Under the pieces are notes generated by a model. The model was not told where the DNA came from, searched no databases, and worked only from the letters and a program-made list of their open reading frames with translations. A DNA stretch of 63,242 nt, from positions 1 through 63,242 of IMG/VR virus record IMGVR_UViG_3300034283_002437, one strand, 5' to 3'. Source of the DNA: a virus. The first letter of the stretch is position 1, and each line of letters opens with the position of its first letter. The position numbers and the translations under genes were made by a program. Of the stretch, positions 34,107 to 39,811 are shown one piece after another.

Positions 34107-34152
34107 GAAGCCGCTTGATTTTAAATCAAGATTAAACATGCATCTTATTCTC
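34098..34152 (+). other. tRNA-like 55-base hairpin structure
   Basis: GAGAATAA (34098-34105) pairs with TTATTCTC (34145-34152). Inside it CTTGA-TTTTAAA-TCAAG looks like an anticodon arm with TTA, but there is no D-arm and no T-arm. It could be a degenerate tRNA or an unrelated hairpin. Confidence 0.4.
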
Positions 34153-34159
34153 TCATCAA

Positions 34160-34232
34160 GGTCTCATCGTCTAACTGGTCAGGACGTTACCCTTTCAAGG
34201 TAAAAATCCGAGTTCAATCCTCGGTGAGACTA
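34160..34232 (+). tRNA. tRNA-Glu (TTC)
   Basis: Anticodon arm TTACC-CTTTCAA-GGTAA, anticodon TTC; T-arm CCGAG-TTCAATC-CTCGG; acceptor GGTCTCA/TGAGACT with a first G-U pair. Confidence 0.92.
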
Positions 34233-34235
34233 CCA

Positions 34236-34309
34236 CGGAATGTAGCTCAGTTTGGTAGAGCACTCGCTTTGGGAGCGAGATGCCGTAGGTTCAAATCCTA
34301 TCATTCCGA
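34236..34309 (+). tRNA. tRNA-Pro (TGG)
   Basis: Acceptor CGGAATG/CATTCCG is perfect. Anticodon arm CTCGC-TTTGGGA-GCGAG, anticodon TGG; T-arm GTAGG-TTCAAAT-CCTAT. Confidence 0.94.
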
Positions 34310-34468
34310 CTTACCGTTAACAGAACTTTCCTTCTGACGGTAAATACCACTAGTATATTATTCAACATAGACTACAATCGCCGTTGTTTAGTTTACTAGT
34401 TTGACGTTGAACTGCAAAGTCAGCATACGGATAGAGATTAGGTCCCTGGTTTCACACCTAATCCATCT
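34310..34468 (+). other. Spacer with two hairpins
   Basis: Between tRNA-Pro and tRNA-Ala, TTACCGT/ACGGTAA (34311-34343) and ATTAGGT/ACCTAAT (34437-34462) can pair. No gene is seen. Confidence 0.4.
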
Positions 34469-34541
34469 GGGGGATTAGCTCAGTTGGTAGAGCGCCTGCT
34501 TTGCAAGCAGGATGTCAGCGGTTCGAGTCCGCTATCTTCCA
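34469..34541 (+). tRNA. tRNA-Ala (TGC)
   Basis: Anticodon arm CCTGC-TTTGCAA-GCAGG, anticodon TGC. The acceptor GGGGGAT/ATCTTCC includes the G3-U70 pair that specifies alanine. T-arm AGCGG-TTCGAGT-CCGCT. Confidence 0.95.
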
Positions 34542-34561
34542 TTCCCACTATATTATTTTCT

Positions 34562-34819
34562 ATGGGAGACTCAGTTAAGTATCAAATTGAAAAAGCTGAA
34601 CATGCACTTCGTTCTGCACTAGAACTAGGTGCTATGCATGAAGACCCTTATACTCTTCATACTATTGTAGAAGCTTTACAAAAGATAGGTTACATTATTA
34701 TAATGGGTAAAGTTCAAACATCAACGGAAGATTTTAAAGTAGAAGGTGGAATTCCTTTTGCAACTAATTATCCAGATGTAAATGATGTTGTTTCTCCAGA
34801 CATTAATTTTGTTACCTAA
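34562..34819 (+). CDS. Small hypothetical protein
   Basis: This 85-residue protein starts at an ATG 21 bases after tRNA-Ala; an earlier in-frame start would lie inside the tRNA. It has a helical first half (YQIEKAEHALRSALELGAM). No function recognised. Confidence 0.6.
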   Translation: MGDSVKYQIEKAEHALRSALELGAMHEDPYTLHTIVEALQKIGYIIIMGKVQTSTEDFKVEGGIPFATNYPDVNDVVSPDINFVT

Positions 34820-34872
34820 ATAAAATCAATACTTCTCAAGCCTATCAACGATGCTCAAACAGAGAAGTCACT

Positions 34873-34944
34873 GCGGAATTAGTTCAGTGGTAGAACGTCA
34901 GCCTTCCAAGCTGAATGTCAGGGGTTCAAGTCCCCTATTCCGCT
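34873..34944 (+). tRNA. tRNA-Gly (TCC)
   Basis: Acceptor GCGGAAT/ATTCCGC, anticodon arm TCAGC-CTTCCAA-GCTGA with TCC, T-arm AGGGG-TTCAAGT-CCCCT. Confidence 0.94.
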
Positions 34945-34965
34945 TCCTCAAACATTGAGGTTATT

Positions 34966-35121
34966 ATGTCACTTATTTCACAAAAAGATAGGGACCTTGC
35001 TATTGAAGCACTGGACTTCTATCTCTTCAATAAAAAGTTTGACTTTACTGAAGCAAAACGAGCAGAAGTAAATGCTCTTATTAATTGGATTAAATTGGAA
35101 AAATCTAAGCATGAAAATTAA
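34966..35121 (+). CDS. 51-residue hypothetical protein
   Basis: A short helical, charged protein (DRDLAIEALDFYLFNKKFD). Its ATG follows TTGAGGTT 21 bases after tRNA-Gly. It overlaps the next small gene by 11 bases. Function unknown. Confidence 0.6.
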   Translation: MSLISQKDRDLAIEALDFYLFNKKFDFTEAKRAEVNALINWIKLEKSKHEN

Positions 35122-35275
35122 TCTTTGGTATTGTGAAACGATGAATCAATGGAGGTGGACTCTTGTAGACGACCACCGCCCTGTTATCAAAATGGAATCA
35201 GGTCAACAACCTGACCTTCGCGTAGCAATGAATGACATTGCAAACACTGTTGAATATATGTTATCTCATCAGTGA
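35111..35275 (+). CDS. 54-residue hypothetical protein
   Basis: The frame reads MKINLWYCETMNQWRWTLVD and then DLRVAMNDIANTVEYML. It overlaps the previous gene, suggesting coupling. Trp-rich N-terminus; function unknown. Confidence 0.6.
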   Translation: MKINLWYCETMNQWRWTLVDDHRPVIKMESGQQPDLRVAMNDIANTVEYMLSHQ

Positions 35276-35281
35276 TTTCAT

Positions 35282-35353
35282 TCCAGAGTAGCTCAGTGGC
35301 AGAGCTGGCGGCTGTTAACCGCTCGGTCGCAGGTTCAAATCCTGCCTCTGGAG
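35282..35353 (+). tRNA. tRNA-Asn (GTT)
   Basis: Acceptor TCCAGAG/CTCTGGA, anticodon arm GGCGG-CTGTTAA-CCGCT with GTT, T-arm GCAGG-TTCAAAT-CCTGC, discriminator G. Confidence 0.94.
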
Positions 35354-35485
35354 TTGCTATACAATATAGCAAAAAATGTAGGAACCAAAACCTCTTCCTG
35401 GTCATGGCTAGGTAATGTGAAGAGGGAGGCTTAAGGTGATGCTCTCCCCTCCTACCACTAAATACATGTATCGGTAGATACAGTC
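35354..35485 (+). other. Spacer with an inverted repeat
   Basis: TGCTATA/TATAGCA (35355-35371) follows tRNA-Asn. A CTAAATA late-like motif is present near 35459-35465. No gene is seen. Confidence 0.35.
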
Positions 35486-35749
35486 ATGAAATACAAAATC
35501 TCCTCAAAGTATTGTTATTACAATAATGAAATTGTAGAGATGTATTTCATTAATAATGTTCCATTTACTTTTAATGAACTTCCTACAATAATGCAGGAAG
35601 ACCCATATGTTCAAGTTGAAGCATCTTCTAATCAAGAATATACTCCAGAAGATTTATATAGAACTTCGTTTTATTTAATTGATGAAGAATGTCATCCTTG
35701 TTTATTCCCAGTAGATTTAGAAAATCCTGAGGACATGCCAAATGATTGA
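35486..35749 (+). CDS. Small hypothetical protein
   Basis: This 87-residue acidic protein (MKYKISSKYCYYNNEIVEMY ...) has no recognised motif. It overlaps cpeT by eight bases. Confidence 0.65.
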   Translation: MKYKISSKYCYYNNEIVEMYFINNVPFTFNELPTIMQEDPYVQVEASSNQEYTPEDLYRTSFYLIDEECHPCLFPVDLENPEDMPND

Positions 35750-36263
35750 TAAATTTTTATCATACTTAGAAGGAACGTTTGATAATAAAACTCAAGCATA
35801 TACCTATCCTGGTGCATTTGGTCATATTCAAATTACTCATAAGATTATAACAAATAATCTTGTATATGGAGAACAAGGATATGTTTATTGCAATGGAACT
35901 CCATATAGACAATTTGTATTAGAAATTTTTCAGGATGATAATTTTATTATTGTACAAAATTACAAATTAAATAACCCAGAAAAATTTTTAGGATTCAATA
36001 ATTTAAATTTGATGACAAGCTCAGATATTTCATTAAATGAAAAATGTAATATCTATTTCACCGAAAGAAATAATATATTTTATGGTGAAAGTATTGGGTG
36101 TGAATGTTATGTTAATTGGTCTAATACATTAACCTATCTACAAACATATTCTCATCTTTCATCTGAATATTATTTTGTTGAGGATATTGGAATTAGTATG
36201 GAAACTGGAAAACAAATTTGGGGTTCCAGAAATGGAAAATTTCATTTTTATAAAATAAAATAA
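35742..36263 (+). CDS. cpeT: CpeT-like phycobiliprotein lyase family protein
   Basis: This 173-residue protein matches the CpeT/CpcT family: it starts DKFLSYLEGTFDNKTQA, and ends with a CYVNWSNTLTYL segment and TGKQIWGSRNGKFHFYK. Host CpcT/CpeT proteins attach bilins to specific Cys of phycobiliprotein beta subunits. Cyanophage versions are widespread and may support light harvesting during infection; activity is not proven by sequence. It sits in the tRNA/small-gene accessory region. Confidence 0.85.
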   Translation: MIDKFLSYLEGTFDNKTQAYTYPGAFGHIQITHKIITNNLVYGEQGYVYCNGTPYRQFVLEIFQDDNFIIVQNYKLNNPEKFLGFNNLNLMTSSDISLNEKCNIYFTERNNIFYGESIGCECYVNWSNTLTYLQTYSHLSSEYYFVEDIGISMETGKQIWGSRNGKFHFYKIK

Positions 36264-36266
36264 TAC

Positions 36267-36340
36267 GCCTCTGTAGCTCAGTTGGATAGAGCAGGGCTTT
36301 TGTAAAGCTCAGGTCGCATGTTCAAGTCATGTCAGGGGCT
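36267..36340 (+). tRNA. tRNA-Thr (TGT)
   Basis: Acceptor GCCTCTG/CAGGGGC, anticodon arm GGGCT-TTTGTAA-AGCTC with TGT, T-arm GCATG-TTCAAGT-CATGT. Confidence 0.94.
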
Positions 36341-36359
36341 TAAAATAAATATTAATTCT

Positions 36360-36572
36360 ATGTACGAAAATCAAACCGAGTTTGAATGGCATTTACTTGA
36401 CTTTGGAAAAAAAGTAGAGTATATTCTTGCTGCAGAAATGGCTGGTAGAGTTAATGCCAATGATGCCTATAAACAAATTAAAGATTTATTTGAAGACCTT
36501 AAAAAGTTTCGTAAAAAAGAAAAGAAGCAAGATAATCCTTTAGATTACGATAACATTCCTGAGAGGTATTGA
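36360..36572 (+). CDS. Small hypothetical protein
   Basis: This 70-residue charged helical protein (DFGKKVEYILAAEMAGRVNA; a Lys-rich C-terminus) has no recognised motif. It is followed immediately by the next gene, with overlapping stop and start regions. Confidence 0.6.
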   Translation: MYENQTEFEWHLLDFGKKVEYILAAEMAGRVNANDAYKQIKDLFEDLKKFRKKEKKQDNPLDYDNIPERY

Positions 36573-36574
36573 TT

Positions 36575-37162
36575 ATGTTTACACAAGGACTGGTTGAAAC
36601 TGAAAACGAAGACCCTGGATTTGAGATTACTCATCTCTCATTCCGCAAAAGAAGGTCAGAGAATATGTATGGTGGTCCTGTGCATTACTATGTTGGCAAC
36701 ATCGTATTTCGTTTGACTAACGAGGATGCGAAGCGTCGCATGGAATACATCATGCAAGAGAACGAGAGAGTTCGTGTAGCACCAGACGAGGAGTTACACA
36801 ACAAGTATTACGATGGTCTTCACTTCAAGTTCAATACTGAAGAACGAGAAGAGGATGCTGTAGAAGATGAGGATGGACAAAAGTTCTATCCATTAGATAT
36901 TATCAACAAAGAAGGCATCAAAGATGAGGATGTATTCATCTGGGGATACCGTCGTAACATGGACCCTCTACATGACTTCATTGAATACATTGAGAAGTTT
37001 GATTGTTACAGAATGCACGAATACTTTCAAGACACACCAGTAGTTCGTGGTATAATACAGTATCTCCAAGACATGAAAGATGGTAAACCTAATCCAAGCC
37101 GCACGGTCTATCATGAGCAGTTCCTCTCAACGCTCACAAACCTCTGCTGGTGGTGGGACTAG
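36575..37162 (+). CDS. Conserved hypothetical protein
   Basis: This 195-residue protein has a basic/Trp-Tyr-rich N-terminal part (SFRKRRSENMYGGPVHYY) and an acidic middle. The frame, its consistent codon use and a nearby ribosome-binding sequence (GAGAGGT) support a real gene. No family is recognised. Its 3' end overlaps the zinc-finger gene. Confidence 0.68.
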   Translation: MFTQGLVETENEDPGFEITHLSFRKRRSENMYGGPVHYYVGNIVFRLTNEDAKRRMEYIMQENERVRVAPDEELHNKYYDGLHFKFNTEEREEDAVEDEDGQKFYPLDIINKEGIKDEDVFIWGYRRNMDPLHDFIEYIEKFDCYRMHEYFQDTPVVRGIIQYLQDMKDGKPNPSRTVYHEQFLSTLTNLCWWWD

Positions 37163-37286
37163 AACCTGCTCCAAATGCAAAACTGAGAAACCCCTTGACA
37201 AGGACCACTACCAAGTGGTAAAATACTTTCGTTCTGGTTTCTCCTATTATTGCAATGAATGCAATAAACCCAAACCCAAGGATTGA
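37113..37286 (+). CDS. Small zinc-finger protein (HNH-type N-terminal finger)
   Basis: This 57-residue frame carries TCSKCKTEKPLDKDHYQ and YYCNECNKPK, the C-x2-C ... C-x2-C finger that usually precedes an HNH nuclease domain, but no HNH domain follows. It may be a stand-alone finger or the remnant of a homing nuclease. Its 3' end overlaps the -35 box of the tmRNA promoter. Confidence 0.6.
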   Translation: MSSSSQRSQTSAGGGTRTCSKCKTEKPLDKDHYQVVKYFRSGFSYYCNECNKPKPKD

Positions 37287-37311
37287 CAAGATACTCTGTT
37301 CGTGGTATCAT
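37283..37311 (+). promoter_or_regulatory. Promoter for the tmRNA gene
   Basis: TTGACA, a 17-nt spacer and TATCAT. The predicted start is near 37318, just before the GGTTGG/CCAACC hairpin of the acceptor piece. Confidence 0.8.
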
Positions 37312-37317
37312 AAATAT

Positions 37318-37492
37318 GTCGGTTGGAAACCCAACCTAACTCATTCTGGACTGGGGTTCGACTCCCCACACCTCCATTCACGGGGGTGAACTGGTATCGA
37401 CGGGGTGGGGGATGCGAGAACAAATCTCAACAACATCGTAAAATTTGAGAGGACTTCTGTTGCTGTATAGTAACGAACTCTGACTCACAATC
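37318..37492 (+). ncRNA. ssrA: Circularly permuted two-piece tmRNA (cyanobacterial type)
   Basis: The upstream piece is the acceptor RNA: a hairpin GGTTGG-AAAC-CCAACC (37321-37336), a T-arm TGGGG-TTCGACT-CCCCA (37352-37368), the 3' acceptor strand CACCTCC (37369-37375) and discriminator A (37376). Only five bases later the coding RNA begins with the 5' acceptor strand GGGGGTG (37382-37388). The two strands pair fully, including the alanine identity pair G3-U70. The D-like segment CTGGTATCGACGGGG follows, as in standard tmRNA. The tag frame 37429-37470 encodes NNIVKFERTSVAV then two stops, close to cyanobacterial tags that begin A-NNIV. CCA is not encoded. The RNA should rescue stalled ribosomes with host SmpB after processing into two pieces. 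Confidence 0.9.
37429..37470 (+). other. tmRNA tag-peptide reading frame
   Basis: AAC AAC ATC GTA opens the frame, which encodes 13 residues (NNIVKFERTSVAV) and ends TAG TAA. With the alanine from the charged tmRNA, the tag is 14 residues. It resembles host tags at the N-terminal side but ends in VAV rather than the usual VAA or IAA. Confidence 0.85.
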
Positions 37493-37510
37493 GGGGGGAA
37501 TTCCCCCCTT
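37493..37510 (+). terminator. Hairpin at the tmRNA 3' end
   Basis: GGGGGG-AATT-CCCCCC followed by TT and AT-rich sequence. The stem is strong, the T-run short. Confidence 0.6.
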
Positions 37511-37536
37511 CAAAATATAATATAAATTGTTTAAAC

Positions 37537-37899
37537 ATGGCAATTAAATACAATCTAACAATTGATAAACTTGAAAAAATTACATCACTTAATGAATTTA
37601 ATAATGTAATTAATGCAGTATCAGTTGTAATTAATGCATATTCTGAAGAATATCCAGATATTACATACGAATGTAGTGGAGATATCAAACTAGATGTTTC
37701 TAAAATTATTGAAGACCAATTTATTTCTTTTGAAGAAATTACACAGGAAGTAGTTCTTGATTGGATTCTTAAAAAGGAAGGAGTAGAAACTGTAGAAGAA
37801 TTTTCTTTATTAAAATTTTCAATTGCCAACATTCAATCTCGCATCAATAATCTAAACGAAAAAGAATTAATTGATGTAAATTGGACAATAAGTAATTGA
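37537..37899 (+). CDS. Conserved hypothetical protein
   Basis: This 120-residue acidic protein starts MAIKYNLTIDKLEKITSLNE and has an alternating strand-helix pattern. I do not recognise the family with confidence. The first copy of the CGGA...GCCCTGGT repeat starts six bases after its stop. Confidence 0.68.
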   Translation: MAIKYNLTIDKLEKITSLNEFNNVINAVSVVINAYSEEYPDITYECSGDIKLDVSKIIEDQFISFEEITQEVVLDWILKKEGVETVEEFSLLKFSIANIQSRINNLNEKELIDVNWTISN

Positions 37900-37905
37900 T
37901 ATATA

Positions 37906-37946
37906 GTCTCGGAGTAGACTTTAAACTCTGCCCTGGTCGGGAGCAA
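37906..37946 (+). repeat. Degenerate repeat, copy A
   Basis: Core elements are GTC-TCGGAGTA-GAC (small hairpin), TTTAAA, and GCCCTGGTCGGGAGC. It lies in the leader of the 65-residue gene at 37962. Copies B and C follow at 38148 and 38208. Confidence 0.6.
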
Positions 37947-37961
37947 CCCCCTTTAATTCCT

Positions 37962-38159
37962 ATGGAAAATACCCAAATCTGTTCACTCAAGTTATCAAGA
38001 GTCTGCTCTGAAATTGAAAGTGTAATTAATACACTTAAACAAATTCAAGTCCATATGGACTTGAAAACTTATGTTAAAGTTGATGAGACAATTAGAAAAC
38101 TTGATGAACACAAACAATATATCTGGCAAATATATAAAGATATTGATGTCTCGGAATGA
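37962..38159 (+). CDS. 65-residue hypothetical protein
   Basis: A short helical protein with Cys near the N-terminus (MENTQICSLKLSRVCSEIES) and a basic heptad-like middle. An upstream in-frame start at 37896 would run through repeat copy A and is less likely. Copy B overlaps its last codons. Confidence 0.6.
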   Translation: MENTQICSLKLSRVCSEIESVINTLKQIQVHMDLKTYVKVDETIRKLDEHKQYIWQIYKDIDVSE

Positions 38160-38202
38160 CTTAAAAACTTGCCCTGGTGGAGTCAAACATGACCCAATTT
38201 AG
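38146..38202 (+). CDS. Possible 18-residue peptide in repeat copy B
   Basis: An ATG frame reads MSRNDLKTCPGGVKHDPI and ends in TAG. The equivalent frame in copy A reads SLGVDFKLCPGREQPP, so a CPG-containing peptide is partly shared. Whether peptide or RNA is conserved is open. Confidence 0.3.
   Translation: MSRNDLKTCPGGVKHDPI
38148..38188 (+). repeat. Degenerate repeat, copy B
   Basis: GTC-TCGGAAT-GAC, TTAAAAAC, TTGCCCTGGTGGAGTC. Relative to copy A there are compensating one-base gaps. Confidence 0.6.
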
Positions 38203-38207
38203 TCCTC

Positions 38208-38248
38208 GTCGGATTGGACATTAAATATGCCGACTGGTGCGGATGAGG
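38208..38248 (+). repeat. Degenerate repeat, copy C
   Basis: GTC-GGATTG-GAC, ATTAAATATGCCGACTGGTGCGG. Part of it (AAATATGCCGACTGG) also resembles the start of the tmRNA acceptor piece (AAATATGTCGGTTGG at 37312-37326). Confidence 0.5.
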
Positions 38249-38310
38249 AGTTTTTTAACTCCGCCGAGTTTCCAATTTTCTCGTAAACAAAATTGGTGGC
38301 GAGCCTGCAA
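38249..38310 (+). other. Long imperfect hairpin before the tRNA-like gene
   Basis: CCAATTTT (38271-38278) pairs with AAAATTGG (38288-38295), extended by CGCC/GGCG on the outside. No gene is seen in this stretch beyond a 19-codon frame starting at 38227. Confidence 0.5.
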
Positions 38311-38316
38311 AGGGGG

Positions 38317-38346
38317 TTGACAACCCCTAACAGCTCCTAGTATAAT
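38317..38346 (+). promoter_or_regulatory. Consensus promoter with each box inside a hairpin
   Basis: TTGACA and TATAAT with an 18-nt spacer. The -35 is flanked by GGGG/CCCC (38313-38327) and the -10 by GCTCCTA/TAGGAGC (38333-38352). It drives the tRNA-like gene that begins at 38357. Confidence 0.8.
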
Positions 38347-38356
38347 AGGAGCATAT

Positions 38357-38426
38357 GGAAGTGAAGCCAACTGGAGCGGCACGGAGACAATCCATACAGT
38401 AGTTGGTTCGATTCCAACCACTTCCA
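38357..38426 (+). tRNA. tRNA-like gene with aberrant anticodon arm
   Basis: Acceptor GGAAGTG/CACTTCC, a D-arm GCC/GGC with a GG-containing loop, and T-arm GTTGG-TTCGATT-CCAAC are all sound, and length is 70 nt. The anticodon region (38381-38401) does not form a 5-bp stem with a 7-base loop: GGA/TCC closes a five-base loop GACAA, and no U precedes a clear anticodon. It may be a tRNA pseudogene or a tRNA mimic. Amino-acid identity cannot be assigned. Confidence 0.6.
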
Positions 38427-38431
38427 CACAA

Positions 38432-38439
38432 TATAAATA
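38432..38439 (+). promoter_or_regulatory. Late promoter for the SLH protein
   Basis: Exact TATAAATA 24 bases before the ATG. Confidence 0.72.
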
Positions 38440-38463
38440 AATTGTTGTAATTCTTAACATACT

Positions 38464-39324
38464 ATGATGATTCGTTCATTTATTGCTGCTGGTGTTGTTG
38501 CTGCCTCTATGGCTGCCCCTGCCATGGCACAAGTCACCAGTGTTTCACAACTGCGTGATGTTCAACCAACTGAGTGGTCATACCAGGCTATCTCTAACCT
38601 AGTATCACGTTATGGTTGTGTTGCTGGTTTCCCTGATGGTACTTTCCGTCCTGGTGAACCTGCTACTCGTGCTCAACTTGCTGCACTAACCAACGCATGT
38701 CTGGACCGTATTAGTGAATTCCAAACTGCTGCAGATGCACAGCTAGCTGCTGCTCTTCGTGCAGAATTTGCTAAAGAACTAGGTGCTACCAATGCCCGTG
38801 TAAGTGCTCTTGAACTTGCTGCTGCTCAAAAAGCTCAAGGTGTAGGTAACTATCTTGGTCTTGGCGTACTGCTAAACAAGCAGGGTGTTGATGGTGATGG
38901 TAAGTCTGTTAACAGCACTATCTCTGGTGGTACTCTCCAGGCTCGCTATGCTGTAAAGACTTTTAGCAACCAGAATGCTGTTTCTGTTCGTCCTTACATC
39001 AACGCTGTAGCTGGTCCTAATAGCAACATCGGTGCTGCTGGCGGTGCTATGGTTTCCTATGACTGGAGCATCTCTCGTGCTGCATCTGGCGTTAGCCGTG
39101 CTAACATCTACGCAGGTGCTGGTTATCAAGTTCCTTTCGTAAATGGTGTTGAAGCAAATGCTCAACCTGCTGTTGGGACTGGTACTGCCGTTCTTGCCCT
39201 TGGTCTTGAAGGTCGTATCACCAACTCTCTGGTTGGTTTTGCTGACCTGAAGTTCCCGACTCAAAATGCTGGTGGAGGTTCTTACTCTCCTGTGTTTACC
39301 ACTGGTCTGGGCTTCAAGTTCTGA
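38464..39324 (+). CDS. SLH-domain outer-membrane beta-barrel protein
   Basis: This 286-residue protein has a signal peptide (FIAAGVVAASMAAPAMA, cleavage near 22). An S-layer homology domain spans about 25-80 (WSYQAISNLVSRYGCVAGFPDG; FRPGEPATRAQLAAL). An Ala-rich linker leads to a beta-strand-rich C-terminal domain ending LGFKF with the terminal aromatic residue of outer-membrane proteins. It resembles the N-terminus of cyanobacterial SLH porins but is shorter than the usual 400-500 aa. Its GC-richer codon use points to host origin. It may remodel the host surface or block superinfection (inference). Confidence 0.85.
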   Translation: MMIRSFIAAGVVAASMAAPAMAQVTSVSQLRDVQPTEWSYQAISNLVSRYGCVAGFPDGTFRPGEPATRAQLAALTNACLDRISEFQTAADAQLAAALRAEFAKELGATNARVSALELAAAQKAQGVGNYLGLGVLLNKQGVDGDGKSVNSTISGGTLQARYAVKTFSNQNAVSVRPYINAVAGPNSNIGAAGGAMVSYDWSISRAASGVSRANIYAGAGYQVPFVNGVEANAQPAVGTGTAVLALGLEGRITNSLVGFADLKFPTQNAGGGSYSPVFTTGLGFKF

Positions 39325-39337
39325 TTTTCTGACAATC

Positions 39338-39361
39338 GGGGGTTGACAAACCCCCTTTTTT
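39338..39361 (+). terminator. Terminator after the SLH gene
   Basis: GGGGGTT (39338-39344), loop GACA, AACCCCC (39349-39355), then six T. The -35 box TTGACA of the next promoter occupies the stem/loop. Confidence 0.9.
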
Positions 39362-39371
39362 CATATATACT
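39343..39371 (+). promoter_or_regulatory. Promoter for the hli genes
   Basis: TTGACA, a 17-nt spacer made of the terminator's 3' arm and T-run, and TATACT. Confidence 0.8.
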
Positions 39372-39397
39372 AATGTAACAATTCTTAATGAACTAAT

Positions 39398-39592
39398 ATG
39401 ACGGTAACAACTAATGAGCGTGGGCAAATGAATATGTTTGCTAATGAGCCCACAATGTATTATGAAAACTACGGGATGTATACCCCTTCAGAAATCAAGG
39501 AACGTACAAATGGACGCTGGGCTATGGTCGGTATTATTGCTGGCTTTATTTCTTATTCTATCACAGGTAAACTATTCTTCGGAATCTTTTGA
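39398..39592 (+). CDS. hli: High-light-inducible protein
   Basis: This 64-residue protein ends with the one-helix chlorophyll-binding motif ERTNGRWAMVGIIAGF (Glu and Asn ligands) and a YSITGKLFFGIF tail. HLIPs bind chlorophyll and protect photosystem assembly intermediates. It is followed 11 bases later by a second hli gene; both are thylakoid membrane proteins in the host. Confidence 0.93.
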   Translation: MTVTTNERGQMNMFANEPTMYYENYGMYTPSEIKERTNGRWAMVGIIAGFISYSITGKLFFGIF

Positions 39593-39603
39593 GGAGGAAA
39601 ACA

Positions 39604-39723
39604 ATGGAAAAAATCTTCACAGAAAAGGCTGAGCGCCTAAATGGTCGTCTCGCTATGCTAGGATTCGTGGCTGCAGTTGGTGCATATCTTGCAACTGGCC
39701 AAGTAATCCCTGGTGTATGGTGA
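39604..39723 (+). CDS. hli: Short high-light-inducible protein
   Basis: This 39-residue one-helix protein reads EKAERLNGRLAMLGF then AAVGAYLATGQ, the minimal chlorophyll-binding HLIP. A strong ribosome-binding site (GAGGAGGAAAAC) precedes it. It is in tandem with the longer hli. Confidence 0.93.
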   Translation: MEKIFTEKAERLNGRLAMLGFVAAVGAYLATGQVIPGVW

Positions 39724-39724
39724 A

Positions 39725-39811
39725 ATGGGAGAAGTAATTTTTACTACTACTAGTATTACATTTCTAGTTCTTTTATTTCACTCTATCAATAAACTATCTG
39801 AAACATATTGA
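39725..39811 (+). CDS. Small single-helix membrane protein
   Basis: This 28-residue frame (MGEVIFTTTSITFLVLLFHS...) is one transmembrane helix with a polar tail. It starts two bases after the hli stop, so it is probably translated with it. The size is like small photosystem or cytochrome b6f subunits, but no specific match is claimed. Confidence 0.5.
   Translation: MGEVIFTTTSITFLVLLFHSINKLSETY

Noticed and set aside
34098-34152. Possible ochre-suppressor tRNA with anticodon TTA
   Set aside because: The outer and middle stems look tRNA-like, but there is no D-arm or T-arm and total length is only 55 nt. Reported only as a tRNA-like hairpin.
37194-37223. TTGACA and TAAAAT with 18-nt spacing inside the zinc-finger gene
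   Set aside because: A much better promoter lies 89 bases downstream for the tmRNA; this one is within coding sequence and was left out.
37906-38248. Glutamine riboswitch (glnA / downstream-peptide type)
   Set aside because: These motifs occur in marine cyanobacteria and phages, and copy A has CGGAGTAG, but the conserved CGTTCA element and the helix arrangement are not found.
39128-39330. CRISPR array or tandem repeats
   Set aside because: No regularly spaced direct repeats are seen here or elsewhere in the window; Gly/Ala/Val codon repetition in the SLH gene explains the appearance.
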